This document shows, in pieces, positions 33,700 through 45,446 of a DNA stretch of 64,000 bases. The DNA comes from Arachis hypogaea (Eukaryota > Streptophyta > Magnoliopsida > Fabales > Fabaceae), in assembly GCF_003086295.3 (NCBI RefSeq), contig NC_092055.1, forward strand, positions 122,551,484-122,615,483. Reading direction: 5' to 3'. The notes beneath the pieces were generated by a model, which saw only the letters and a program-made list of their open reading frames with translations, ran no database searches and was not told the origin of the DNA. Made by a program: the position numbers and the translations under genes. Positions within the stretch are counted from its first letter, which is position 1. Every line of letters begins with the position of its first letter.

Positions 33700-34605
33700 A
33701 GGACGTACCTCCTGGGTAGATACAAGGGTTGTGGTTGCGCCCCACTTGCTCCAGGTTGGTTAGTATAGAGGCTCCCCGGGTGGACGCAAGGGTTGTGGTT
33801 CGTCCCACTTGCTCCGGGATGTGGTGAGACATACCTGCCTGGGTAGATGCAGTGGAGTGATTCCACTTGCTCCGGGTTTGGTTTTGAGACTCCTAGGGTA
33901 GATGCTGTGGTTAGCCCCCACTTTCTCCCAGTCGAGTATGATTTGAGATTTGTGAAATTATCTGAGTTTCAGATTTCCTTGGGTAGATGCAGTGGGTCGG
34001 CTCTACTTGCTCCAGGTTGAGATCCGAGATTCTGTTGACCCTATGTCGTAAGTGTGGCCGGACACTGTGAAAGTTCCGGATGAGCTCGGCCACGTGAATA
34101 AACACTAGTGTGGGTATTGTGTGATTATGATTATGATTGTGAATAACTCAAGTTGGGGATGCACGACAGAGGGACAGTCTAATGGTTAGCTACCAGGACT
34201 TATCAGGTTGGCTTTATAACCGACAGATGAGACTCATCAGCCATAGGGCAGGTATACATCATTTGGATATGTTTGAATTGTTTGGATTGCTATATCATAT
34301 ATGCTATGTTACCTGACTATATGCTATATGTTCTACTTTTACCTTATTTGTGTATTACTTGTCTGTATTGATTGTGTTTGTACAACTGAGAGGTCCTCCA
34401 TGCTGGTGTCGGTTGACGCTGAGGGCTGTTCTTGTTGAAATAGAATAATGATATGATTAATTTAAAATGATGATTATTGAATGAGATTATTTGAGTTCCC
34501 TGGGTAGACGCAGTGAAGTGATTTCACTGCTCCAGGTTGATATTGAGATAATTTGAGTTTCCTAGGTAGACGCAGTGAAGTGATTTCACTTGCTCCAGGT
34601 GAGAA
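33700..34605. repeat. Minisatellite, about 55-65-bp unit, seven dispersed copies
   Basis: Copies of CCTGGGTAGATGCAGTGG, a variable part, then CCACTTGCTCCAGG start near 33711, 33776, 33838, 33893, 33977, 34499 and 34561. In several copies the halves can pair (GCAGTGGAGTG with CCACTTGC). Confidence 0.7.
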
Positions 34606-35447
34606 TGTGAAGTATTGATATAGAATTGCTGAGACAAAATAACTGGTGATGGTTTAGTTTATGATTCTGATTCTAATTTGTCAGAGAGTTAGGGAGTTGA
34701 GAAGCATGAGGAATATGAATTAGATTTAGCATTCCCTTATGACATTTGCTTATTTATGGATTAGGGAGAACACATGATGAATATTTGGTGAAAGGAAGTT
34801 TAGGATGCTTAGTGAGTTTTTATTACAATGCATTGTATTTATTTGGCACTTTTACCATATTGGGAACCCATGGGTCGAGGGTTCTCATTCCATATATATC
34901 TCTTGTTTTTCAAATACAGGTCCAAGTGCTCAAAAGTGAGCTGTGGTTCATCTGAGAGATGGCGAAGATCTTTATATTCTCTACTTTATATTTGCTTAGA
35001 ATCTCTCCACCTTTATTTGAAAAGCTTTATTATGTATTGAACTCTTTTGAACTTGCCTATAGAGGCTCTTATGTTTCTTTTGGGAGAGTTTAGGAGTTTC
35101 TATTGTCAACTACTGTTATATTGTACCCTAGCCGGCCTAAACTTCGCGGGTCGCGACTAGTGGCTATTTATTTATGTTATATATCTATATATTGTCCTTC
35201 TCTTACTCTCCTTCATGTCTTTGTCTGTATATCGCTTTCGACTTCACGCTTTATCTTTTAGCTGTCGATACGTGAGTGATATGACTTCGCGATTTTATTT
35301 TTACTCTTTTCAGAATTTTCGATTAATATTCCTTTCAATTATACTTATAATTATGTATTAAAAATCCACCTTGAGAGTCGTACCACCTTATTATCATTGA
35401 CTTATGACTCGAGCATAAAGATTTGAATATTAGGGTGTTACAGTATG

Positions 35448-35930
35448 CACACAATACTCTCCTTCCCACGAAACCTATTTTCCCTCCTCCCACCCTTTTC
35501 TTCTCCCAACTCCTGAGATTCTAACTGCTTTGTTCTTCATTGATGGCATTTCTTCAATGATTGTTGATGTTGTTTGCGATTGTACCACTTCTACTCGTGT
35601 TCGTGTTGCTACTGCTGTTCGAGTTCGGGTTGTTGCTGTTGTTCGCGTTGTGTTGCTGCTGCGTTGTTGCATTCCATTGCTACTGCTGTTTGCTTTCATA
35701 GTTGTATCTATTCTTCCATGCAAAGGTATGTATATGATAGTATATAGATATGGGAACTATTAGGGTTTATAAACTAATTATCTCCTTTCTGATTGTTGTT
35801 TTGTATCACATTATTATGAATTTTTTTCTCTAAATGTTAGTTTAATTTTGTGCTTCTATAATTTGTAATTCCATTTTCGTGAGTAACTTATATTTCAATT
35901 TATGTGTCTCTACTAGTTCCATGTGATGTG
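35448..35930. other. Short spacer between the solo LTR and the next element
   Basis: No gene. ORFs on both strands (35475-35763) come from a GTTGCTGTTGTTCG-like low-complexity tract. ATGTG at 35926-35930 is the TSD of the next element. Confidence 0.5.
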
Positions 35931-37938
35931 TGATGACATGTCACCATGTCATGTTTTTCTATGCTTTTTCCTTTGTTTTCAATAGGTTTTATGCACTTTA
36001 TTAAGCCATAAGCAAGCCAATTGGGTAGATTTCCATATTTCCTTTGATTCAATCAACCATGGATGAATTAATGCACTTTCATGAGATTTTGTGCTATAAT
36101 TGTCATATATTATGAAAGAAACACAATCTTATGATTTGGGGCATAGCTTTGATTGTTTTGATTGATTGATGATAGGTGAAAAGAGTTTTGAAGAAGGTTG
36201 AAGGAAGAAGGAATGGCTAGGAGCAAGAGAGAACAAAAAGTTTGAGCCAAAGTTTGCCTCAAACTTTAGCTCAAACTTTTGGAAGAATTGAAAACACCCT
36301 GGAGGAAAAAGCTTGAGCCAACGTTTGCCTCAAACTTTTTGGCAAACATTGGCATCACAAAAACAACGCCCTGGAGCAAAAGCTTGCGCCAACGTTTGCC
36401 TCAAGCTTTTTGGCAAACGTTGGCGCCACACACCACAACAGCCTGAAGGGGTATACTTCCAACAAGAATAACTTGAGTTACAGAGCTCCAAATGAGGAGA
36501 TTCAAAAAGCAATGGAAAGTAGGAATCGAGAGCTTTCCAAGCATATATGGCACTTCATGGTGGACACTAAAATTGAGGGAGAAAACTGTCCCGCAATGAG
36601 CATAAACGAACATGGTGGCAACCTGCAGTGAGGCCAACTGACCTCTGCACCTTCGACGGAGTATAACTCGAGCTGTAGAGCTCCAAATGATGCGCTTTCA
36701 ACGGCATTGGAAAGTAGAAATTCAGGGCTTTCCAACAATATATAATAGTATGGGGTGGACAATACGTTTGAGCCTCCAGAACTAGCATTTTCGACCACGT
36801 TTGAGGCAAACTTTACCTCAAACGCTGCACACCAAAGCCAGCGACCCTGCCCTCTTCAAATGAGCATAACTTGAGTTGTAGATGTCCAATTGAGGTGATT
36901 CCAATTGGGTTAGAAAGATGACATTCAGAGCTTTCCAACCATATATAATAGTCTATAGTGGGCATGAAATTGGCAATGTTGACAAGAGGACAAAGTAGCG
37001 CCACAAGACATGCAAGGGAGGATCCACGTTTGAGCTAAAGTTTGACCTCAAACTTTAAGCCAAACGTGGATGACAGCAAAAAGAGCAAGCTGCTACAAAA
37101 AGCTTGAGTCAAAGTTTGCCTCAAACTTTGACTCAAAGTTTTTTTGGTTCATGGTCTGGTTCAAAGCTTAAATATTTTCCAAGGTCAAGAGCAATCAACA
37201 GAGGCTATTTTCAACCCAATTCCATCAAGGCCAAAAGCCCAATTGACATCACTCAAAGGCACAAGAAACAATTTGATTAGGAATTTCATTTTCTTTGTAA
37301 TTTGCTTTTCAATTTCATTTTCATTTGTCATGTTTGTAAAAGCCTATAAAAAGGCATCATTTTTATTTTAGAGGGGCGAGTCCCATCAGAGAGTACAGGG
37401 GAGCTCCATTTGAGAGCTCTCTCTTAGTTTTCATTCTTGTCTTGAATCTTGGGTTGAGAATTGAAGAAATTCTGTTTCAATCTCACCTTGAGAATTTTCT
37501 TGTTTACTTTCTCTGCACAATTGAATTTCCATTCCTGTTTACTGCTTCACCTTCTCTTGGCTTCTGCAATTTACTTTTCTTTAATTTCTATTGCTCTCTT
37601 TAATTTTTAGCACCCACTCCCCTTTAATTTCATGCAATTTACATTTCTTGCAATTTAAGTTTCAGCTATTTTACTTTCTTGCTCTTTAAGTTTCTGTCCA
37701 ATTTACTTTCTGCAACTTTAAATTCCTTGTCATTTACATTTTGTTGCTTTAAGTTTCACCCAATCTCACTTAAATGTTAGCTTGACTAAACTAATCACCC
37801 ACTAAAGTTGCTTGATCCATCAATCCCTGTGGGATCGACCTCACTCACATGAGTTATTATTACTTGATGCGACCCGGTATACTTGCCGGTGAATTTTGGG
37901 TGTTTTGGAAATTTGTTTTTCCATAAATTATCCCATCA
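35931..37938 (+). repeat. 5' LTR (2008 bp), with a 249-bp deletion relative to the 3' LTR
   Basis: It lacks the segment present in the 3' LTR at about 42744-42992. The junction (TTTAATTTCT/ATTGCTCTC) sits at short repeats, typical of slippage or illegitimate recombination. A TATA box CCTATAAAAAGGC near 37342 marks the U3/R border. Three ~205-bp internal repeats start near 36460, 36660 and 36865. Confidence 0.9.
36231..36430. repeat. Array of GTTTGAG/CTCAAAC imperfect palindromes in U3
   Basis: Three consecutive hairpins of the form TTTGAGCC, AAAGTTTGCC, TCAAACTTT, CTCAAAC. Two more lie at 37028-37150. The 3' LTR has the same at 41388-41590 and 42185-42305. Confidence 0.75.
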
Positions 37939-37944
37939 AGTTTT

Positions 37945-37962
37945 TGGCGCCGTTGCCAGGGA
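37945..37962 (+). other. Primer-binding site
   Basis: TGGCGCCGTTGCCAGGGA begins six bases inside the 5' LTR. It is the same PBS class as in the two other internal-bearing LTR elements of this window. Confidence 0.85.
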
Positions 37963-38114
37963 TTGATTTAGATCAACAATGATTAAGTGGGTGAGAAGTC
38001 TAGATCAAGCATTTTCTTTATTTTTGTTCTCTGTTCTAAGTTGAAACCAAGGTGTTTGAGTTATTGCCTCACTAAGAAATTCTTTCTCTATGACATGAAT
38101 TTCAAATTTCATTG

Positions 38115-39380
38115 ATGTTTACAAAATACAAATGGAGTTCAACTCATCTTATGGTCAAACAAAATTTTATGGGATATCACCCACCATCACCAATCTCTAA
38201 TGGTGGTTGGGAATATCACCAAGAAACTTCAAATTATGGGCATTCCAATTCATGGAGCTATGCTTCAGAGCCACAAGATGAGAAAGAAAATTATATGGGA
38301 TATTTCCCTCCATCACAAAATGATGCAAGTCATGATTCTAATGGTGGCTGGGGGGAGAAAAACCAGAAAACATTTGAGAACCCATATTTCACTTATCAAG
38401 AGCCATCTTCACTTGAACGTACCTCCAATTCACTTATGCAAAATTGTCCAACCTCACCTTCCAGTTTCTCATCTGAAAATTTTTCATCACTGGACTTTGG
38501 CTCCACACAAAATTCTTGCCAAAGCTCACCACCCACACAAATTTCAATGAACCAAGGCCTCTCAAAGCTTGAGATCATGATTGAAGAATATGAGAGAGAG
38601 GCACAAATATCCTGGAACGAGCAAGAGAATTCATTCAAAAATATAGAAGTGATGGTAAACCAAATGTTAAGTGCAAGGGAGAAAGTGGAAGAGAAAGAGG
38701 AGGAGGCTACTGCATCAAGTGAACTTCCAATGAAGAATGAGGTGGTTGAAAATGAAACTGCACTTGAGGTAACAAAGGAACATTCACAACCCTCACAAAC
38801 TTCCCTTGAATCTGTGATCGAAAAATATGAAGAAGAGATGAAGAAATCTTGGGAAGAACAACAAACCTCCTCCATAAAAGAACTATTAAGTCAAATGTTG
38901 GGTGCAAAGAAAGGAGTGGAGGAGCATGAAAGTGAGGAAGTCATTCTAGAGAATTCACACTCAAGTGAAGCAGAAAATCACATGAAGGAAGGGCTCATGG
39001 AACCACCAATACAAGAAACTCTTGATGAAAAGAAGACTCTAACAATCACACAACCACCAAGACTTGGATTCAAGGAAGTGAAGGCAATTAACAAAAGCAC
39101 CAAGAAGAGGATTGTGACCAAGCTACCAAGGACAACATTCAAGAGGAGGTCAACCACAAGCAATCCAATCCCTGGACCAATAGCAAGCAAGCTCAATCAA
39201 GCCATGTACAAAAGAAAGCTTGCTGAGAGGAAACCAAGACAGGGGGCAATAGCTGAATCTTCTCCTCTCTTGAAGTCATTCCTCTTAACAAACTGGAAGA
39301 AGAGGAAGAAAGTGAACAACATGTCAACCGTAGGTATAATTTCTCTTCTCTGCTTTGTTTTCGTTCTTTGTTTTGTTTAA
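38115..39380 (+). CDS. Single ORF of the non-autonomous element, function unknown
   Basis: 421 codons from the ATG at 38115. The N-terminal third is rich in Gly, Tyr, Ser, Asn, Pro and Trp with repeated FMGYHPPS/YMGYFPPS-like motifs. The middle is a Glu-rich coiled-coil candidate with two copies of an IEEYEREAQISW / IEKYEEEMKKSW repeat, each followed by QML(S/G)A(R/K). The C-terminus is Lys/Arg-rich and may bind nucleic acid, then a hydrophobic tail (about the last 20 residues). No gag knuckle, protease, RT or integrase. An ATG at 38132 in another frame (MEFNSSYGQT) joins this frame if one base is removed near 38165, so the true N-terminus may be frameshifted. Not recognised as any known enzyme; it could be a highly divergent gag-like protein. 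Confidence 0.6.
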   Translation: MFTKYKWSSTHLMVKQNFMGYHPPSPISNGGWEYHQETSNYGHSNSWSYASEPQDEKENYMGYFPPSQNDASHDSNGGWGEKNQKTFENPYFTYQEPSSLERTSNSLMQNCPTSPSSFSSENFSSLDFGSTQNSCQSSPPTQISMNQGLSKLEIMIEEYEREAQISWNEQENSFKNIEVMVNQMLSAREKVEEKEEEATASSELPMKNEVVENETALEVTKEHSQPSQTSLESVIEKYEEEMKKSWEEQQTSSIKELLSQMLGAKKGVEEHESEEVILENSHSSEAENHMKEGLMEPPIQETLDEKKTLTITQPPRLGFKEVKAINKSTKKRIVTKLPRTTFKRRSTTSNPIPGPIASKLNQAMYKRKLAERKPRQGAIAESSPLLKSFLLTNWKKRKKVNNMSTVGIISLLCFVFVLCFV

Positions 39381-41087
39381 ATTCAATAAATTGGCTTATG
39401 ATTACATTTTAAGTTTGGTGTTGCCCTGCAACAATTTGTTTTCAATCTCTTTGGATGATTGCATCAATTCTACATGGAAGTGTCACACTAAGATTCTAAG
39501 TTTGGTGTGCCACTTAATTTTCTATGCAATACATCCAGCAACATCACTTGTTTGCATAATCATAATGCCTTGCAGTGTTATCTTTCATTTAGTTAGACAA
39601 TTTTAGTTTTCTTTTTTTTGAGTCATTTTCTTGTTTTTAAATGCTTTCTTTTATTTACTGTGTTTGTTAATACACTACCAAGAGAGCTTTATTCATGATA
39701 GATTCTTGGCTTGGTGATTGTATTTAACATATAACAGTTTCTTTCGTCTAGTTTTATTTCAAATAAATTGACATGTGGTTGCATTCTAAGTTTGGTGTTG
39801 CTATGCAACAAAATTTGCTTCCAATCTTTACTAGATACTTGTATTGATTCCAGGTGAAAGTGTCACACTAAGTTTGGTGTGCCACTTATCTTTTATGCAA
39901 TGTATTGTGCTCACCTTCTTATGTTTGCAATCACAATGTCTCTGTCCCTCTGTGCCTTCATATCTTTAATTTTGCTTGCTTAAAACACATGTGCTACTAA
40001 CATTTCATTGTATAAGACATTCATGATCCATCTTAGCCCTATAGCCATTGTTCTAATTGTTACTTGAGGATGAGCAAGCATTCTGAGTTTGGCAAGGGAA
40101 GGAGGAAGAATAGAGGAAAAAGGACAACAATAATGAAGATGAACTACAAGGTTGTATAGTTCCTTTTCTCCTCATTTGTTTCAAGCACTATAAACTGCAT
40201 GATTGTCTTTACCTTCTCTGTATGCATGTGTGTATGAAAAGACATAGTTTGATTTCTAAATTGCAACATGGTGCTGTGCCATTATGATTTCCAACTTGAG
40301 TTTTGTGAATTCAAAAGCAGTAAAGCATCATGATCATAAACAAACAAGGAATTAAAGAAGAGTTTAGCATGTGCATACAAGTATTGGAAAGCTAGTATGA
40401 TTAATTGTTGCTCAATTGCATTGGATTTTATTTAATTGAAGTTTTCATCTAGTACATTTTGTGAAATCTTTTGAAAATCATGAAAACCTTGAAGAAGCAA
40501 ATACAATTAAAGCAAGAAAAGAAAAAGGGAAAGAATGAGAAAGCTGAAGGCTCTGAGTACCAATGGCAATTTATTTGCTAAGTACTTGTGGTATTTATGT
40601 ATCAAGCCAAATGCTTGAAACAAAATATTTAGAAGTCAAGGTTAGGCTCAAAGTGCAAAAGCACTCCCTCAAAGCTCAAGGCTCTGAGCATCAATGATTA
40701 GAGAGTCAAGAAAAGAAAAGAAAAAATGAGATTAATGAAGTCCTCTAATCAAATGCTTGTGGTGCTTATGTATCAAGTGGTAATACTTGAAAGCAAAGCA
40801 TTTAGAAGTCGTAGCTTTGTTATCAACTCATGGGGCAAAGCACCCAAAAGGAGAAGCTAAATAAGAAAATCAAAAGCTTGTTTCAAGGAAGAAATATAAA
40901 AGAAAGATTTCATAAATTGAGCTAGAGAGAAGCATCAATCATTTACATCTCTTTTGTAATTGTAGCATGCATAGAAAACTAGCTTGCCATGAACATTGAG
41001 TTGCTATTCTTCTTACCTTGGATTGTCAATCTCTATTGCATGATTCTTTTCTTGCTTGGGGACAAGCAAGGTTTAAGTTTGGTGTTG
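39381..41087. other. Non-coding interior with tandem duplications and PPT
   Basis: No gene. An imperfect duplication (about 39405-39515 and 39780-39890) contains CTAAGTTTGGTGTTGC and GTGTCACACTAAG. A second duplication (about 40545-40690 and 40680-40830) repeats TGTATCAAG...ATTTAGAAGTC. The interior ends with GTTTAAGTTTGGTGTTG before the 3' LTR, likely the polypurine-tract region. Confidence 0.6.
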
Positions 41088-43344
41088 TGATGACATGCCA
41101 CCATGTCATGTTTTTCTATGCTTTTTCCTTTGTTTTCAATAGGTTTTATGCACTTTCTTAAGTCATAAGCAAGCCAATTGGGTAGATTTCCATGTTTCCT
41201 TTGATTCAATCAACCATGGATGAATTAATGCACTTTCATGAGATTTTGTGCTATAATTGTCATATATTATGAAAGAAACACAATCTTATGATTTGGGGCA
41301 TAGCTTTGATTGTTTTGATTGATTGATGATAGGTGAAAAGAGTTTTGAAGAAGGTTGAAGGAAGAAGGAATGACTAGGAGCAAGAGAGAACAAAAAGTTT
41401 GAGCCAAAGTTTGCCTCAAACTTTAGCTCAAACTTTTGGAAGAATTGAAAACACCATAGAGGAAAAAGCTTGAGCCAACGTTTGCCTCAAACTTTTTGGC
41501 AAACATTGGCATCACAAAAACAATGCCCTGGAGCAAAAGCTTGCGCCAACGTTTGCCTCAAGCATTTTGGCAAACGTTGGCGCCACACACCACAACAGCC
41601 TGAAGGGGTATACTTCCAACAAGAATAACTTGAGCTACAGAGCTTCAAATGAGGTGATTCAAAAAGCAATGGAAAGTAGGAATCGAGAGCTTTCCAAGCA
41701 TATATGGCACTGCATGGTGGACACTAAAATTGAGGGAGAAAACTGCCCTGCAATGAGCATAAACGAACATGGTGGCAACCTGCAGTGAGGCCAACTGACC
41801 TCTGCACCTTCGACGGAGTATAACTCGAGCTGTAGAGCTCCAAATGATGCGCTTTCAACGGCATTGGAAAGTAGACATTCAGGGCTTTCCAACAATATAT
41901 AATAGTATGGGGTGGACAATACGTTTGAGCCTCCAGAACTGGCGTTTTCGACCACATTTGAGGCAAACTTTACCTCAAATGCTGCACACCAAAGCCAGCG
42001 ACCCTGCCCTCTTCAAATGAGCATAACTTGAGTTGTAGATGTCCAATTGAGGTGATTCTAATTGGGTTAGAAAGATGACATTCAGAGCTTTCCAACCATA
42101 TATAATAGTCTATAGTGGGCATGAAATTGGCAATGTTGACAAGAGGACAAAGTAGCGCCACAAGACATGCAAGGGAGGATCCACGTTTGAGCTAAAGTTT
42201 GACCTCAAACTTTAAGCCAAACGTGGATGACAGCAAAAAGAGCAAGCTGCTACAAAAAGCTTGAGTCAAAGTTTGCCTCAAACTTTGACTCAAACTTTTT
42301 TTGGTTCATGGTCCGGTTCAAAGCTTAAATATTTCCCAAGGTCAAGAGCAATCAACAGAGGCTATTTTCAACCCAATTCCATCAAGGTCAAAAGCCCAAT
42401 TGACATCACTCAAAGGCACAAGAAACAATTTGATTAGGAATTTCATTTTCTTTGTAATTTGCTTTTCAATTTCATTTTCATTTGTCATGTTTGTAAAAGC
42501 CTATAAAAAGGCATCATTTTTATTTTAGAGGGGCGAGTCCCATCAGAGAGTACAGGGGAGCTCCATTTGAGAGCTCTCTCTTAGTTTTCATTCTTGTCTT
42601 GAATCTTGGGTTGAGAATTGAAGAAATTCTGTTTCAATCTCACCTTGAGAATTTTCTTGTTTACTTTCTCTGCACAATTGAATTTCCATTCCTGTTTACT
42701 GCTTCACCTTCTCTTGGCTTCTGCAATTTACTTTTCTTTAATTTCTCTTGCAATTGTTCTTGTTGGATCAAGGAAGGATTTGAGATCTAGACTTGTTTTC
42801 TAGTCTCTTCCACTCCTGAGATCTTCAATCTTCTTTTAAATTGCTGCAAATTAAGCATAATCTTTCTGTCTTTAAAGTCTTTAAGAAATTTTACTTTCTG
42901 TTGCATTGCTTCCAATTTGCTTCTCTGTTTATATTGCTCCCAGCACCCAGTTCGATTTATTCTTCCTGCAATTTACATTTCCAATTACTTGGTCTATTGC
43001 TCTCTTTAATTTCCAGCACCCACTCCCCTTTAATTTCATGCAATTTACATTTCTTGCAATTTAAGTTTCAGCTATTTTACTTTCTTGCTCTTTAAGTTTC
43101 TGTCCAATTTACTTTCTGCAACTTTAAATTCCTTGTCATTTACATTTTGTTGCTTTAAGTTTCACCCAATCTCACTTAAATGTTAGCTTGGCTAAACTAA
43201 TCACCCACTAAAGTTGCTTGATCCATCAATCCCTGTGGGATCGACCTCACTCACGTGAGTTATTATTACTTGATGCGACCCGATATACTTGCCGGTGAGT
43301 TTTGGGTGTTTTGGAAATTCGTTTTTCCACAAATTATCCCATCA
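41088..43344 (+). repeat. 3' LTR (2257 bp)
   Basis: Full-length version of the LTR, ending CCCATCA and followed by the ATGTG TSD. It holds the 249-bp segment missing from the 5' LTR. Confidence 0.9.
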
Positions 43345-43349
43345 ATGTG

Positions 43350-43970
43350 CATATATTATGAATGCCGTTTTTTGAATTGAACTTGAAACGAGATCAACGA
43401 AAACAAATAGCATTCTTTGCTACCATTAGGATCAAAATTTTAATTGAAATACATTTAAGGGGAGGCAAGAAGACATATACAATTGAGGATGGAGTTTTTT
43501 AGAGTGACACAAGAAATTTTTTTATATAAGACTATCTTCTTCAGGATTAGGACCACCAAGTGGCACATGAAAATGGAATCTAAATTCTTGTAAAATTTCA
43601 GAGAGAATAAACAGTCACTATATTATGCTGTATATATTGGGAGGTCTATTTCAATAATTCTGGTACTATTGGATATGTAGCTTGCTAAGAACTCGTTTCA
43701 TAAGTGGTGATGTTTTATTTTGTTCACTCAATTGGAGAGTTGAGAGTGACATACACACTCTTATAATTGAGCGCTTTCTTTTCTTGTCCTCTGTTCTTAA
43801 TAGAGGAATCATACAATCTGAATATAAAACAGAGGAAGATAATAACAAAACAATAGAACAGATTGAATCCAAGGCAGTTACAGGAAAATAGCAACAACGC
43901 AATAGAGCTGACTGAGTCCAAGGCAAATTACATAGCGTCTAAGTCATAAACCAGTTTTGGCAAGATTCAG

Positions 43971-44014
<44 letters not shown>

Positions 44015-45438
44015 AACCAAGTGTATTAGTGAACAGATAAATAATATTCTATCGTAGTATTCATTCATCACAGTTCACATTTTTCTATTCTCTCTCTCAG
44101 CATAAATCTCATTAGTTCTGATTATGTCATCTATCACCAATTTTCACACACACACACATAGATACAAATACAATTATACTATCACCAATTATCCTATCAT
44201 AATTTATTTCTCTACTTCTCTTTAATCTTCAGAATAATTAATTTTTATGCTTGTATCATTGCTTAAAGTTTTAAGGGATTTGGTTGGATATGGAAGAGCC
44301 TAGGAGACATATGATCTGGTTATATATCGTGTATAATTTGTCTATTTGAAGATTAAGTTCTAGTGGTATAGGAAATGGACTTTGAAACTTCCTTGACTTT
44401 TTTTCTTCCCGAGCTTATTTGGTGAAATAATTGGATCATATAGATTATTGTTGATTGTTTGTGATAATATTATATTACTTCATCTATGCCAAAATTTTGG
44501 TTATATTTGACTACCAAATAATAAAATAATACTAAATATACTAATTGACATGTGATTTAATAGCTAAATATTTTTTTCGTTTAGTGACTTACGAAGGTTT
44601 CTCTTAACAAAAAGATCCTAAGACTGGTGACTTGAAGCTCTATCATTTGATTTTAATCTTTGTGAAGTTGTGCCTACTTGGGAACGGTAGGTAAGCAACT
44701 TACTATGTGTAGCTTTCTAACTTCTTTTAAATAAATTATATATTATTAGATATCAGTAAATTAGCCAACCATGTGAAATAAAGAATATACTTGAACACTT
44801 CATTCCTTTTGCAAGAAAGTAAACAGTTTAATTTTTTTTTTATCTTCTGTCCTCTTCTTCAGTTTTTCATGCTTATCTAATAGTAATAATCAAAGTTGAG
44901 GATGTCATTATTAACAGGAATAATCAAAGTAAACGATTTGGATTTTATCTTATTTTATCTTGTCTTTATTAAATCATTTTAGAGCAATATCTTACTCAGT
45001 TTTTTTTATTATTGCTTGAGTGTGTGTTTTATTTTTCTTTTTCTTTTTCTTGACTAGATACCTAGAAAAATAAAAATTGTATTTCATTTTTATCGTTGTG
45101 TGCTATTATTCAAAATTAAAGTTTTCATTTGTTGATGCTCATACTAAACTAAATGTCTTTTTTTTGAAACTTGTTTTTGCAATATTTGGATAGTTGATTT
45201 GCCATATTTATTACTCCTATTTCACTGATACATGCGGTTCTAACCCAAACTATTCTATTGATTCTTTTTACAAGGTAATTCTGTAGCTCAATAAAATAAT
45301 TATATGTTTTTTATTCTAAATAAAATAATTATAGTTGTTATTTGCTATCTATCTTATTTTTAGGATTTTATTTTTGAAATGCCTATTCTCCCTTCTAAAT
45401 TCTAGTATTTTTTTATTTCTAGTTTTTGGTTTATTTAA
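43350..45438. other. AT-rich stretch without a gene
   Basis: Contains a TA dinucleotide run (43977-44006) and short ORFs without family resemblance. It may include 5' sequence of the CACTA element whose TNP2 gene starts near 46500, but no CACTA terminus was found. Confidence 0.5.
43977..44006. repeat. (TA)n microsatellite
   Basis: About 30 bp of alternating TA. Confidence 0.95.
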
Positions 45439-45446
45439 TTGAACGG

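Larger units (their letters stand above)
31348..35442 (+). mobile_element. Solo LTR, 4.1 kb, opposite orientation to the others
   Basis: Left end TGTGAAACCC, right end GGTGTTACA. Flanking GTACG (31343-31347) and GTATG (35443-35447) form a one-mismatch TSD. The internal block 34200-34265 is the reverse complement of the block near 22500 in the other solo LTR (shared GATGAGCCTCATCAGCC-type text). A TATA-like motif, CATATATAAATATT (about 31730), followed by a purine-rich leader supports plus-strand transcription. No internal retroviral domains are present, so this is a solo LTR. It also contains a CpG-palindrome array and a minisatellite (separate entries). Confidence 0.8.
35931..43344 (+). mobile_element. 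Complete non-autonomous LTR retrotransposon, 7.4 kb
   Basis: LTRs at 35931-37938 and 41088-43344 (TGATGACATG...CCCATCA) have a perfect TSD ATGTG (35926-35930 and 43345-43349), and a PBS follows the left LTR. The interior (3.1 kb) holds one 421-codon ORF and no gag-pol. By eye the LTRs differ by roughly 35 substitutions, mostly transitions, plus one 249-bp gap in the left LTR. LTR ends, PBS type and ORF style match the element at 15614-26576, suggesting two families with the same non-autonomous Athila-like strategy. Confidence 0.9.

Noticed and set aside
38396..38907. Minus-strand ORFs opposite the 421-codon ORF
   Set aside because: Shadows of the acidic coiled-coil coding region (Ser/Leu/Phe-rich mirror).
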